Part shown: positions 50,837 through 59,738 of the stretch, piece after piece
Position numbering within the stretch: the first letter of the stretch is position 1
How the letters are laid out: every line of letters begins with the position of its first letter
NCBI GenBank assembly: GCA_030540405.1
Contig: JAUNWH010000004.1
Span: forward strand, 1 to 64,000
DNA: 64,000 nucleotides
Direction: 5' to 3'
From: Spirochaetales bacterium
Lineage (GTDB): Bacteria > Spirochaetota > Spirochaetia > Treponematales > Treponemataceae
Position numbers and translations under genes: made by a program
Notes under the pieces: model-generated
Databases searched by the model: none
What the model saw: only the letters and a program-made list of their open reading frames with translations
Told to the model about the DNA's origin: nothing

Positions 50837-52294
50837 ATGAGTGAACAGAATTACCGTGCTTTTTGGAATGAAGCCTTAAAACAAATCCATGATGAATACA
50901 AATTAAAAGGATTAGAATCAGAATTTAAGCTTTGGTTCAACATGGAATATGTAGAAGATACAATTGAAACTATAACCGTATCTGTACCCTCTGATTTCAT
51001 GTGGATCAGCATGGTAAACAAAGGTTATGTAAACGCAGTAGAATCAAAAATAGCCGAACTGTCAGGGCAAAATATAAATTTAACTTATATATTGAAAAAG
51101 AGAAATTCTCAAAAAGAATCTGAATCTATAAATTCTGTACCCAAAACTGCAACCATTGATTCTAACAATTCAAATATTTCAAACGAAACAGAAGCCGATT
51201 CAGAAAAAAAATCTGCACCCATAAATTTTGTACCCACTTTTAAAATTCATCCACAATTAAGCGAAGATTACACATTTGAAAAATTTGTAAAAGGCGAAAA
51301 CAGCGAATTTGCCTACAGCGCATCTCTCGCAGCCGCAAAAGAACCAGGAAGACGTTTTAATCCTCTTTTAATTTATGGAGGAGTCGGACTTGGAAAAACC
51401 CACTTAATGCAGTCAATTGGAAATTACATTTATAACAATCCGCCTGAAGGAAAAGAAAACATAAAAATATGTTACATAAGCGCGGAAAATTTTTTAAACG
51501 AATTTACTTTTTCCTTAAGAGATGGAACTTCCGAAAAATTCAAAAACAAATACAGAAAACTTGATGTTCTCCTTTTGGATGACATTCACTTTCTAGAAGA
51601 CAAAATTCAGACGCAGGAAGAGCTTTTTTATACATTTGAAGAGCTTTACAGAACTCATGCTCAAATTGTATTCACTTGCGACCGTCCGATTTCTGAACTA
51701 AATGGAATTGAAGACAGACTGAAATCAAGATTTTCAATGGGAACTACAATAGATTTGCAGCCTCCAAGCTACGAAATAAGAAAAGCCATTCTCTTAAAAA
51801 AACTTGAAATAAAGAAAAAATCAGTTCCAGAAGACGTAATTGATTTCATAGCAAAAAATATTCAATCGAACGTTCGAGAACTTGGAGCGTGCCTTGATAA
51901 AATGATTGGTTATGCTGAACTTTTGCAAAAAAATCTTACAATCGATATTGCAAAAAAACTTTTAAGCGACAATATAAGCAAAGTTTCCGACGGCTCAATT
52001 TCAATAGACACAATTCAAAAAGTTGTCGCAAACCATTACAACATTTCTTTAAGCGATATAAAAGGCGTAAAGCGCAATAAAAAAATAGCATATTCGCGCC
52101 ACATTGCAATTTATATTTCACGGATTCTAACTGAATCTTCATTCAATGAAATCGCAGCTGAATTCGGCGGAAAAGACCACTCAACTATAATGCACAGCTA
52201 CAATACAATCGAGCTTCAGCTTAAAACAGACGAAAGCTTAAATTCAACAATTGAGCTCCTTATAAAAGAAATAAAAGATTACAAGAGGCTTTAA
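50837..52294 (+). CDS. dnaA: Chromosomal replication initiator DnaA
   Basis: 485 residues. Domain I (about 1-80) binds partner proteins; domain II is a Ser/Asn-rich linker (about 90-145). The AAA+ motor has Walker A GGVGLGKTHLM, Walker B VLLLDDIHFLED and sensor 2 region. Domain IV ends with the DNA-binding signature GGKDHSTIMHSYNTI. Opens the origin as an ATP-bound filament on DnaA boxes and trios, which lie just downstream in this window. No clear ribosome binding site. Confidence 0.98.
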   Translation: MSEQNYRAFWNEALKQIHDEYKLKGLESEFKLWFNMEYVEDTIETITVSVPSDFMWISMVNKGYVNAVESKIAELSGQNINLTYILKKRNSQKESESINSVPKTATIDSNNSNISNETEADSEKKSAPINFVPTFKIHPQLSEDYTFEKFVKGENSEFAYSASLAAAKEPGRRFNPLLIYGGVGLGKTHLMQSIGNYIYNNPPEGKENIKICYISAENFLNEFTFSLRDGTSEKFKNKYRKLDVLLLDDIHFLEDKIQTQEELFYTFEELYRTHAQIVFTCDRPISELNGIEDRLKSRFSMGTTIDLQPPSYEIRKAILLKKLEIKKKSVPEDVIDFIAKNIQSNVRELGACLDKMIGYAELLQKNLTIDIAKKLLSDNISKVSDGSISIDTIQKVVANHYNISLSDIKGVKRNKKIAYSRHIAIYISRILTESSFNEIAAEFGGKDHSTIMHSYNTIELQLKTDESLNSTIELLIKEIKDYKRL

Positions 52295-52627
52295 TTTCAG
52301 TGGAAAACTATATTCAAATATGTTATAATCCTGTGGAAAAAATAAGGATTTTATAAAAAAAGTGAATTTGTGGAAAAAAAGTGAATTCATTTCATTGACT
52401 TTTGCACAACTTAATTTCTTTTTATGCAAAAAGAAAAATCACTTTTCCATAAATCCACAGGCACTATTACTACTATTACTAAAATTTATAAATTTATAAA
52501 TTTAATATAGCTTGTGTATAAAAATTCATTTGCTTTTAAAAAGCGAATAATTATGCAAAATTGTATAGTAAAGCTAGGAGATTACAATAAAAACTTTGTC
52601 TAAAATAGCGTCAAAGCTTTTATTTAC
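52295..52627. other. Origin of replication (oriC), dnaA-dnaN gap
   Basis: No gene is present. DnaA-box-like sequences: AGTGGAAAA at 52299, TGTGGAAAA at 52332-52340 and 52369-52377, and AAATCCACA at 52451-52459. A T-rich inverted repeat, TTTCTTTTT/AAAAAGAAA, lies near 52413-52436. Six DnaA-trios and an AT-rich unwinding stretch follow (52464-52511). The remaining part to 52627 is AT-rich and may carry the dnaN promoter. Confidence 0.8.
52451..52511 (+). other. Basal unwinding element: DnaA box, DnaA-trios, AT-rich DUE
   Basis: DnaA box AAATCCACA, a short GC spacer (GGCA), then six trinucleotides CTA TTA CTA CTA TTA CTA (52464-52481), which on the complementary strand are the 3'-GAT/AAT-5' DnaA-trios, then an A/T-only stretch to about 52507. 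The order matches the Bacillus subtilis basal origin unwinding system. Confidence 0.8.
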
Positions 52628-52738
52628 AAGTTTGCGTTGCAAACTTTCTTATCAACTGCAATTTCTCACTTTGTTGCGAAATTGCACTAAAAAGTCAAAT
52701 CGGAAATTGAAATTCCTTCATTGACTTTTTATGGGAGA
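52628..52738 (+). promoter_or_regulatory. Three-hairpin structured leader, copy 2 (dnaN)
   Basis: Hairpin 1 AAGTTTGC-GTT-GCAAACTT (52628-52646); 10-nt linker; hairpin 2 TGCAATTTC/GAAATTGCA with a 12-nt loop (52657-52686); hairpin 3 TAAAAAGTCAA/TTGACTTTTTA with a 22-nt loop (52688-52731); then GGGAGA and the dnaN ATG. Hairpins 1 and 3 are the same as upstream of GH16, whereas stem 2 differs in sequence but pairs perfectly in both. Confidence 0.72.
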
Positions 52739-52743
52739 AATAT

Positions 52744-53868
52744 ATGAGATTTACATTTGACAAAGACACAATGATTAAAGAAATTTCAATTGCCCAAGAA
52801 ATCATTTCAACAAAAAACATGGGTTCAATCCTTTCAAATATTCTGATTATAGCTCAGGAAAATAAGCTGACTATAAAAGCAACTGATATAAAAGTTAATT
52901 TTGAAACTCAAGTTCCTGTTCAAATAACTGAAGAAGGTACTACAACAGTTTACTGTGATAAATTCATGGGAATTTTGAATTCCCTTCCTTCTGGAGAAAT
53001 TGAATTCAATCAGGAAAAAAAAGAAGGCGAAGAACAGTCCATAAATGTAATAATCAAGCCTGTAGACAAAAAAATTAAATTCCAAATGAAAAGCATGTCT
53101 CAGGAAAAATTCCCTGAATTTTATTCAGCTGAAAATGTTCCTTATTTTGAAGTTTCATCAAAAGACATAAAAGAAATGATAGCACAGACTTCTTTTGCAG
53201 TAAGCGAAGATGAAACGCGCTATTTTATGAACGGTGTTTTCTTTGAGAAAAAAGGCGACAATTTAAATATGGTTGCCACAGACGGTCGCCGTTTGAGTTT
53301 TGTTTCAAAATCAATCCTTGCTGGAATAAGCGAATTTCCTTCAGCGATAGTTCATCCAAAAATTTTAAATATTATATTAAAGCACGCTCCGGAAGAAGGA
53401 AATATTTTTGTGGCTGTTGTTGATAAAATGATTTTCTTTAAATTCGGAAACTACAGATTTGGAGCGGCTCTTTTGGAAGGACAGTTTCCTAATTATGAGC
53501 GTGTTATTCCTGAACATCAGGCTTACAGTTTTCAAGTTTACAGAACTGATTTAGTAGATGCTCTTAGGCGTGTTGCTCTTATGGTTGATAAAAAAGCTGG
53601 ACGTATTTTCTTTAATATTTCTGACGGAGTTTTAAAAATAACATCTTCTCAGTCGGATATGGGAAGCGCAGATGAAGAAATTCCGTGTCAATATCAAGGT
53701 GAATCTTATACAATAGCGTTAAATTTCCGCTATATTGAAGAACCTTTAAAAGGCATAAATTCTGAAAAAATTGCATTTGAATTTACAGAGGAAATGAAAG
53801 CTGTTACCATGCGCCCTGAGCCAGCTGAAGATTATTTCCACATAATAATGCCGATGCAAAAAGAATAG
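52744..53868 (+). CDS. dnaN: DNA polymerase III sliding clamp (beta subunit)
   Basis: 374 residues made of three clamp domains. Landmarks: IKATDIKVNFETQVP, VSEDETRYFMNGVFFE, VATDGRRLSFVSK and the C-terminal MRPEPAEDYFHIIMPMQ, a variant of the usual MPMR-L ending. Forms the ring that tethers replicative and repair polymerases to DNA. It lies 17 bp before recF. Its ATG follows the structured leader at 52628-52738. Confidence 0.96.
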   Translation: MRFTFDKDTMIKEISIAQEIISTKNMGSILSNILIIAQENKLTIKATDIKVNFETQVPVQITEEGTTTVYCDKFMGILNSLPSGEIEFNQEKKEGEEQSINVIIKPVDKKIKFQMKSMSQEKFPEFYSAENVPYFEVSSKDIKEMIAQTSFAVSEDETRYFMNGVFFEKKGDNLNMVATDGRRLSFVSKSILAGISEFPSAIVHPKILNIILKHAPEEGNIFVAVVDKMIFFKFGNYRFGAALLEGQFPNYERVIPEHQAYSFQVYRTDLVDALRRVALMVDKKAGRIFFNISDGVLKITSSQSDMGSADEEIPCQYQGESYTIALNFRYIEEPLKGINSEKIAFEFTEEMKAVTMRPEPAEDYFHIIMPMQKE

Positions 53869-53885
53869 AAAATAAAGCATAAAAA

Positions 53886-55007
53886 ATGCCTTTTCTTTCT
53901 CTGTCTCCATATAATTTTAGAAATCTCTGCAATGAAAACATAGATTTGTCTTCAAAAGAAATTTATTTTGTTGGAAAAAATGGACAAGGAAAGAGCAATC
54001 TTTTAGAAGCTCTTTATTATTCTGCTTACGGCTCATCGTTTAGAACTCATATTGATTCAGAGGTTATAAAAAAAAATGAAAGTGAAATGAGCCTTCGTTG
54101 CTTGTTCAGGGAAGAAAATGGAACTTCACATACGACTTCAATTATTTTAAAAGAAAGGCTTAAAAAAATAGAAAAAGACGGAAAAATTCTTCATGACCGA
54201 AAAGAACTTATAAATACAATGCCGTGTGTTCTTTACAGTCATGAAGATTTGGACTTTGCCATAGGTTCTCCAGAAAGAAGGCGATTTTTCATAGATCAAT
54301 CATTGAGCATGTACGATGTTCTTTACATTGATATTATGAGAAAATATAAGCGTATTCTGAAAAACAGAAATTTAAGTCTAAAAGAAAAACATTACGATTT
54401 GCTTGAAACTTATGATTTTCAGCTTGCTCAAAATGGACTTGAAATTCAGAAAAAAAGAAAAGATGCTGTTTTTGGTTTTAATCAGATTTTTGGAAAACTT
54501 TACGAGCAGGTAACTGGAATTTCTGGAGTTTCCATAAAATATATTCCGTCTTGGAAAAACAAATCAGACAATTTTAATTCTTCTTTTTTTGACAGAAATA
54601 TTCCATCAGTCGATTATGTTGTTGATTATTTAAATAAAACAAGGGAGCAGGAAAAGATAATAGGATCTTCAATGAGTGGACCGCACCGGGATAAAATTGT
54701 TTTTGAAAAAGAAGGAATTCCTTTTGTTCCAACAGCATCTACTGGTCAAAAAAGGCTTATAGCTTTGATTTTAAGAACTGGACAAGCTGTTTTTTATAAA
54801 CAGATTACTTCAAGAAAGCCAGTTTTGCTTATGGATGATGTTCTTCTTGAGCTAGATCCTGAAAAAAGACAAAAAGTAACTTCTCTTTTGCCTGAATATG
54901 ACCAGCTTTTTTGCACTTTTCTTCCCGGAGAACCTTATAAAAATTACAAAAGAGAAAGCACAAGAGTTTACAAAATTCAAGACGGAAAATGGGAAGATTC
55001 AGAATGA
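53886..55007 (+). CDS. recF: Recombination mediator RecF
   Basis: 373 residues, SMC-like ATPase that loads RecA at gaps. Walker A is VGKNGQGKSNLLEALYY; the ABC signature region SSMSGPHRDKIVF and Walker B PVLLMDDVLLELDPEKR are intact. The stop overlaps the next gene (ATGA). Part of the conserved dnaA-dnaN-recF cluster. Confidence 0.95.
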   Translation: MPFLSLSPYNFRNLCNENIDLSSKEIYFVGKNGQGKSNLLEALYYSAYGSSFRTHIDSEVIKKNESEMSLRCLFREENGTSHTTSIILKERLKKIEKDGKILHDRKELINTMPCVLYSHEDLDFAIGSPERRRFFIDQSLSMYDVLYIDIMRKYKRILKNRNLSLKEKHYDLLETYDFQLAQNGLEIQKKRKDAVFGFNQIFGKLYEQVTGISGVSIKYIPSWKNKSDNFNSSFFDRNIPSVDYVVDYLNKTREQEKIIGSSMSGPHRDKIVFEKEGIPFVPTASTGQKRLIALILRTGQAVFYKQITSRKPVLLMDDVLLELDPEKRQKVTSLLPEYDQLFCTFLPGEPYKNYKRESTRVYKIQDGKWEDSE

Positions 55008-55546
55008 GCGAAGAAATTGTTTCTTTTAGCCAGATAATTTCAAATGCATTCAATTCTATAAAAGTTGAAAATGCGCAGAATTCTGTAAATATTTATGACG
55101 AATGGAAAAAAATTCTTTCGCGCATAAAAACTAATTCTTCAAATCCGAATGAAGGTCTTAACATGGCAGGACATAGTCGTGTAATTGACTTGAAAAATGG
55201 AATTTTGCTCATTGAAGCCGATCATCCTGGCTGGATTTCGCTTATACAATTTCATAAAAAATACATACTCAATGGATTTAGAATGAAATTTCCTGAAGTT
55301 GAATTTAAAACTCTTGCATTCCGCCTAAAAGGAAACAAAGGTGGAATTTCATCAGGAATAGAAAATAAAGATTCGATTTATAAAAAAGTCGAAAAAAAAC
55401 TTGAATTTGAAGAAGAAATTAACAAAAAATCTGGAATCAACATCAATAAAAATTTGAAAAAGTCAGAAAAAAAAGAGCTTCCTCCAGAATTAAAAGTTCT
55501 TTTTGATGATTTAAGAAAAAGTATGTTGACCAATCTTGAAAAATAA
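55004..55546 (+). CDS. DUF721 / DciA-type protein
   Basis: 180 residues from the ATG at MSEEIVSF, overlapping the recF stop by 4 bp; the longer frame begins inside recF. The DUF721 block is MAGHSRVIDLKNGILLIEAD and HPGWISLIQFHKKYILN. DciA members load or regulate the replicative helicase in bacteria without DnaC/DnaI, and its position directly after recF supports that role. A Lys/Glu-rich tail (about 130-180) is low in complexity. Confidence 0.82.
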   Translation: MSEEIVSFSQIISNAFNSIKVENAQNSVNIYDEWKKILSRIKTNSSNPNEGLNMAGHSRVIDLKNGILLIEADHPGWISLIQFHKKYILNGFRMKFPEVEFKTLAFRLKGNKGGISSGIENKDSIYKKVEKKLEFEEEINKKSGININKNLKKSEKKELPPELKVLFDDLRKSMLTNLEK

Positions 55547-55553
55547 TGATAAT
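55526..55553 (+). promoter_or_regulatory. Likely rpmH promoter
   Basis: TTGACC at 55526-55531, 16-bp spacer, GATAAT at 55548-55553 preceded by an extended TG-like context. It overlaps the 3' end of the DUF721 gene; the rpmH ATG is 50 bp further on. Confidence 0.5.
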
Positions 55554-55602
55554 ATTTGCTCTACTAATCTGAAAAAAATTTTATTTATATAGGAGTCTTA
55601 TT

Positions 55603-55758
55603 ATGTTACGTACATATCAGCCTAGCAAAGTAAAGCGCAATAGAAAATTCGGTTTCCGTGCACGTATGGCAACTCGCGGCGGACGCATGGTTCTTGCTAG
55701 AAGAAGAGCTAAGGGTCGCTACAAGCTTACAGTTTCTGACGAAAAGAAGCCTTACTGA
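55603..55758 (+). CDS. rpmH: 50S ribosomal protein L34
   Basis: 51 residues. The sequence [39 protein letters not shown] is the canonical L34, here with a short C-terminal extension ([10 protein letters not shown]) typical of longer forms. AGGAG lies 9 bp ahead. Followed by rnpA after 17 bp, the universal rpmH-rnpA pair. Confidence 0.97.
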   Translation: MLRTYQPSKVKRNRKFGFRARMATRGGRMVLARRRAKGRYKLTVSDEKKPY

Positions 55759-55775
55759 TTTTTCTGAATTAAAGG

Positions 55776-56138
55776 ATGGATACGGACTTGCTAAAAACAG
55801 GGCGTTTTAGAAGAGAAGAACATATAAAGCGCTTTGCCGACATCCAGAAACTTTTTAAAACAGGGAAGAGATTCAGTGTTGCTGGAGCAAAAATTTTTTT
55901 TTCCAGAAACGATTTGAATTTTAATAGAATTGCTTTTCCTCTTCCCCGTGGCTATGGAAATGCTGTTGAAAGAAACAGATCTAAACGCTATAGCCGTGAA
56001 ACATATCGTTTTTTTAAAGCGCGCCTGAACACCGGTTTTGATATTCTTTTTTTAGTTTATCCCGGAAATGACTCGTTCCTTTCGCGGTGCGGACAATTTA
56101 AGACATTATGCAAAAAAGCTGGCTTATTAAAGGAATAA
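55776..56138 (+). CDS. rnpA: Ribonuclease P protein component
   Basis: 120 residues. The RNR motif region is [19 protein letters not shown]; the N-terminus [20 protein letters not shown] is also typical. Binds the M1 RNA to mature tRNA 5' ends. The 3' end overlaps yidD by 31 bp, so the genes are coupled. Confidence 0.92.
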   Translation: MDTDLLKTGRFRREEHIKRFADIQKLFKTGKRFSVAGAKIFFSRNDLNFNRIAFPLPRGYGNAVERNRSKRYSRETYRFFKARLNTGFDILFLVYPGNDSFLSRCGQFKTLCKKAGLLKE

Positions 56139-56356
56139 AAAATTTCTTCATAAGTTTTTTAGTTCTTTTTATAAGATTTTATCAAGTTTGTATTTCTCCT
56201 CTATTTCCTCCGTGCTGCCGTTATACTCCAAGTTGTTCTGCCTATGCATTGGAGTCAATTCAAAAACATGGTCCTGTAAAGGGTCTTTATTTCGCCATAA
56301 AAAGAATTCTCAGATGCAATCCTTTTTGCAAAGGAGGCTATGATCCTGTTCCTTAA
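56108..56356 (+). CDS. yidD: Membrane protein insertion efficiency factor YidD
   Basis: 82 residues. The signature [20 protein letters not shown] and [15 protein letters not shown] plus [13 protein letters not shown] at the C-terminus make the assignment certain. Small amphipathic, membrane-associated protein helping YidC. Overlaps rnpA and precedes yidC by 21 bp. Confidence 0.95.
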   Translation: MQKSWLIKGIKNFFISFLVLFIRFYQVCISPLFPPCCRYTPSCSAYALESIQKHGPVKGLYFAIKRILRCNPFCKGGYDPVP

Positions 56357-56377
56357 AAGGCGTAAAAGGAAAAATTT

Positions 56378-58186
56378 ATGGAAAAAAATACAATTTTAGC
56401 AATATCACTTTCTACAATTGTTCTTGTTGTTTCTTTATTTATCCAAACAAAGTATGTTATGCCGCGTCAGCAGGAAAAAGCACGTGAGCAAGCTGCTGAA
56501 TTTGAAGCAAAAAAAGAAGAGCAGGAAGCTCAAATAAAAGCTGAAAAAGAAATGATTTCTGCTTCATTTTCTGAGGCAACTGTTCAGAATTCAGAAGATG
56601 TTCAGGAATTTGTAATTTCAACTAACAAAGCAAAAGTTACATTTACAAACCGCGGCGGAGATATTATAAGCTATCAGCTTCTTGAGCATAAGGATAAAGA
56701 AACTGGTTCTGGCGTTGAAATGGTAAATAATATAACCAGTTCAAACAGAGCGTTCAGTCTTTCTTTTGGCGGAACTGAAAATCCGGCTTTAAATGATATA
56801 TTCAATGTGACAAAAAAAGATGATTATACGATTCTTTTTTACCGTGATTATGAAATTAAAGATTCTGAAGGAAATCCTAAAAAATTCACGCTTGGAAAAA
56901 GATATACTTTCAGTCCTGATGATTATTCTTTTAAACTTGATGTTTCTATAATTTCAAAGGAAGGCGGAGAATTTGAACTTGGAGGAGCAGCTTATACTTT
57001 AAGAACAGCTCCTCAAATTGGACCAAGATATGATAAGAAAAACCGCTACGAAGTAAGACAAGTTCTTGCATTGAATAGTGGAAAAAAATTCCGCAAGAAT
57101 ATTTCAGATAAATTTTACGACTTGAATTCTGTAGACTGGGTTGGAGTCGGTGGAAAATATTTTACAATGCTTGTAAAGCCTTCTTCTCCTTCTGATATGC
57201 TTGGAAAAATAAAAGTTACATCTAAATCCGAAAATGAAGACGGATGCCAAATTTTTATTCCAAGAAAGCCTGTTTTGGACGAAACTTCAAATGATACTTA
57301 TTACATTTATGTTGGACCGCGCCAGGAACGTGAGCTTATAAAATATAATGATCAGACAAAAAACGCATGGAATCTTTCAAATGCTAAATTCAACGAAGCT
57401 TTGCAGACAAGCGGATTCCTTTCTTGGATTGAAATAATTTTAAAATGGTGTCTTGAAAAAATCAATTTAGTTGCCCATAACTGGGGAATTTCCATAATAA
57501 TTCTTACAATTCTTTTGAAGATTGTTTTGTTCCCGCTGAATAAAAATGCCGCTATGGGTTCTCTTAAGATGCAGAAAATTCAGCCTAAAATGAAAGCTCT
57601 TCAGGAAAAATACAAAAATGACCAGCAGAAGCTTAGCATGGAAATGCAGAAGCTTTATAAAGAAGCTGGATATAATCCTATGTCTGGATGTCTTCCGATG
57701 GTTGTTCAAATGTTTATTTTGTTTGCTCTTTACAATGTTTTTAACAATTACTTTGAATTCCGCGGAGCAAGTTTTGTAAAAGAATGGATTGAAGATCTTT
57801 CGGCAGGAGACAGCATTTGGACTTGGAAGCGCAACATTCCTTTTATTTCAGCGTTTACAATGAACAATTTGCGACTTCTTCCGTTTATTTATACTGCATC
57901 TCAGCTTTTGAACGGAAAAATAACTCAGTACGGAAATCCTGGAACTGGAGCAAGCCAGTCGCAGATGAAGTTCATGATGTATGGAATGCCGTTAATGTTC
58001 TTTTTCTTGTTCTATAATGTTCCGAGCGGACTTTTGCTTTATTGGGCAGTCAGCAATATTATTCAGATTGGTCAACAGCTTGTTATAAACAGCGTAATGA
58101 ACAAAAAACGTTCCGAGCTTGAAAATGAAAAAACTGTAAATAAAAACGTCTTGAAATTTAAAGGCGGAAAAAAGAAAACAAGATAA
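56378..58186 (+). CDS. yidC: Membrane protein insertase YidC
   Basis: 602 residues, long gram-negative form. N-terminal transmembrane helix (about 5-23), a large periplasmic beta domain (about 60-330), then the 5-TM insertase core: LVAHNWGISIIILTILLKI, NAAMGSLKMQKIQPKMKALQ and MSGCLPMVVQMFILFALYNV. The C-terminal tail is Lys-rich. It inserts and folds inner-membrane proteins. Between yidD and jag, the standard order. Confidence 0.96.
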   Translation: MEKNTILAISLSTIVLVVSLFIQTKYVMPRQQEKAREQAAEFEAKKEEQEAQIKAEKEMISASFSEATVQNSEDVQEFVISTNKAKVTFTNRGGDIISYQLLEHKDKETGSGVEMVNNITSSNRAFSLSFGGTENPALNDIFNVTKKDDYTILFYRDYEIKDSEGNPKKFTLGKRYTFSPDDYSFKLDVSIISKEGGEFELGGAAYTLRTAPQIGPRYDKKNRYEVRQVLALNSGKKFRKNISDKFYDLNSVDWVGVGGKYFTMLVKPSSPSDMLGKIKVTSKSENEDGCQIFIPRKPVLDETSNDTYYIYVGPRQERELIKYNDQTKNAWNLSNAKFNEALQTSGFLSWIEIILKWCLEKINLVAHNWGISIIILTILLKIVLFPLNKNAAMGSLKMQKIQPKMKALQEKYKNDQQKLSMEMQKLYKEAGYNPMSGCLPMVVQMFILFALYNVFNNYFEFRGASFVKEWIEDLSAGDSIWTWKRNIPFISAFTMNNLRLLPFIYTASQLLNGKITQYGNPGTGASQSQMKFMMYGMPLMFFFLFYNVPSGLLLYWAVSNIIQIGQQLVINSVMNKKRSELENEKTVNKNVLKFKGGKKKTR

Positions 58187-58209
58187 AATTTAATTTTGCG
58201 AGGTAATAT

Positions 58210-58926
58210 ATGATTTACGAATATGAAGGAAAAACAGAAAAAGAAGCTATTGAAAAAGCTGCTGCTGAGCTTGGACTTGAAAAAGACCAGTTTGATGTTG
58301 AAATTCTTGAATCCCAGAAAAAAAGTTTGTTTAAAAACGGATATGTAAAAATCAGAGTTCACACAGTTGATTCAAAAAATCAAGTTTCACCTGAATTTGA
58401 TGGAAAAGTTCCTAACGCAACGACAAGAGCTAATGACCCTTCGTTAGTTTCTAATCCTCTTCCTCAGGACGAAATTGAAGAAAAAATTATTGATTTTGTA
58501 AAAACTCTTATTGAAAAAATGGGATATGAGGCTGCTGTTGAAATCATGTTCCGTGAAGAAAAAAAGATTGGAATAAAACTTTCAAGCGAGTCGTCTTCAA
58601 TTCTTATTGGAAGAAAAGGCAAAAACCTTGATGCAATGCAGCTTATTGTAAATGTTTACGCAGGACATCTTGGAAGAGAAGATTTGCGCATTATTCTTGA
58701 TACAGAAAATTATAGAATCCGCCGTGAAGAAAGCCTTGTGCGCCTTGCTTATGTTACAGCTGACAAAGTCCGCCAGAAGAAAACTTCGATTTTGCTTGAG
58801 CCTATGAATCCTTTTGAGCGCCGTCTTATTCATACAACTTTAAATGATATTGCAGATGTTGAAACCAAATCGGAAGGAGAAGGTTTATATAAGCAGGTGC
58901 GCGTTATTTATAAAGGCGTACGCTGA
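58210..58926 (+). CDS. jag: RNA-binding protein Jag/KhpB
   Basis: 238 residues: Jag_N domain (about 1-50; EYEGKTEKEAIEKAAAELGL), KH domain (about 90-165; SSILIGRKGKNLDAMQLIVN) and R3H domain (about 175-238; PMNPFERRLIHTTLNDIADV). In other bacteria it works with KhpA in RNA regulation of division and cell wall. AGG ribosome binding site ahead. Confidence 0.93.
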   Translation: MIYEYEGKTEKEAIEKAAAELGLEKDQFDVEILESQKKSLFKNGYVKIRVHTVDSKNQVSPEFDGKVPNATTRANDPSLVSNPLPQDEIEEKIIDFVKTLIEKMGYEAAVEIMFREEKKIGIKLSSESSSILIGRKGKNLDAMQLIVNVYAGHLGREDLRIILDTENYRIRREESLVRLAYVTADKVRQKKTSILLEPMNPFERRLIHTTLNDIADVETKSEGEGLYKQVRVIYKGVR

Positions 58927-58947
58927 TTAAAATTTGGAGAAAAGCCG

Positions 58948-59724
58948 ATGAAAAAGTTTATTTGTAGAATTTCAGGATTTCTTTTGGTTTTGAATTTTTT
59001 TACTGCATTTTTGTCGGCTTATTCTGCAGAAGAAATTCTTGGAAAAGAAAATTTTGAGATTTTAAAGCAGCAGGGAAAAATTCAGGCTAACGAGTTTAAG
59101 CCAAAAGAAGCCAAATTTTCGCTTCTTCCTAAAACTGAACTTTCAAATAAAATTGCAGAAGAACTTGCGTCAAATAAAGGTGATTTGCCTTCTCTCATTG
59201 GCGAAAATATTTATCTTATTCCAAAAGAAAATATTGATTTGAATGAGGCTTCTGTAATTTTACGTTCTGTCAGCAAAATGGAAGGAATGCAATATTATTC
59301 AAATGGTGAAAAAAAGTGGACTACGCTTTATCACGACGCATATTGCATTGCAGGACCTCAAGACAGGACTAGAGTTGATGATAAAACAGAAGGAAGCGCA
59401 AACGGACTCGTTCAGTATTGCCTTTTAAATGACAATTCGCTTGGAAAAACAAACTACGAAGTTTCGTATTTTCAGACGGAAAATGAAATTTCAATGAAAC
59501 TTGTAAACACAACTCCTGTATATTACAAGTTTATAAAAGCTGTAAAGCCAGAAAACGTTCATATAAATCTTGTTATGACAGTTTGCGATGATTATATTGT
59601 CGTTTATATGAATGTGAAGGCTAATTTTTTCTCTTTGGGGGTTCTTGAAAAAAGAATGCAAAAGTCGCTTTTAAATAGGCTTGATGCGATTTACACATGG
59701 TTTTCTAAGCAAATTTCTGAGTGA
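58948..59724 (+). CDS. Secreted or periplasmic protein, unknown function
   Basis: 258 residues with a signal peptide (about 1-26, ending SAYSAEE). The mature protein is beta-rich with blocks LPSLIGENIYLIPKE, MEGMQYYSNGEKKWTTLYHD and ISMKLVNTTPVYY. I do not recognise a family; similar proteins may exist only in Treponema. It overlaps nothing, but the next gene starts 14 bp later and they likely share a transcript with jag. Confidence 0.8.
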   Translation: MKKFICRISGFLLVLNFFTAFLSAYSAEEILGKENFEILKQQGKIQANEFKPKEAKFSLLPKTELSNKIAEELASNKGDLPSLIGENIYLIPKENIDLNEASVILRSVSKMEGMQYYSNGEKKWTTLYHDAYCIAGPQDRTRVDDKTEGSANGLVQYCLLNDNSLGKTNYEVSYFQTENEISMKLVNTTPVYYKFIKAVKPENVHINLVMTVCDDYIVVYMNVKANFFSLGVLEKRMQKSLLNRLDAIYTWFSKQISE

Positions 59725-59738
59725 TATTTGGAGGAAAA

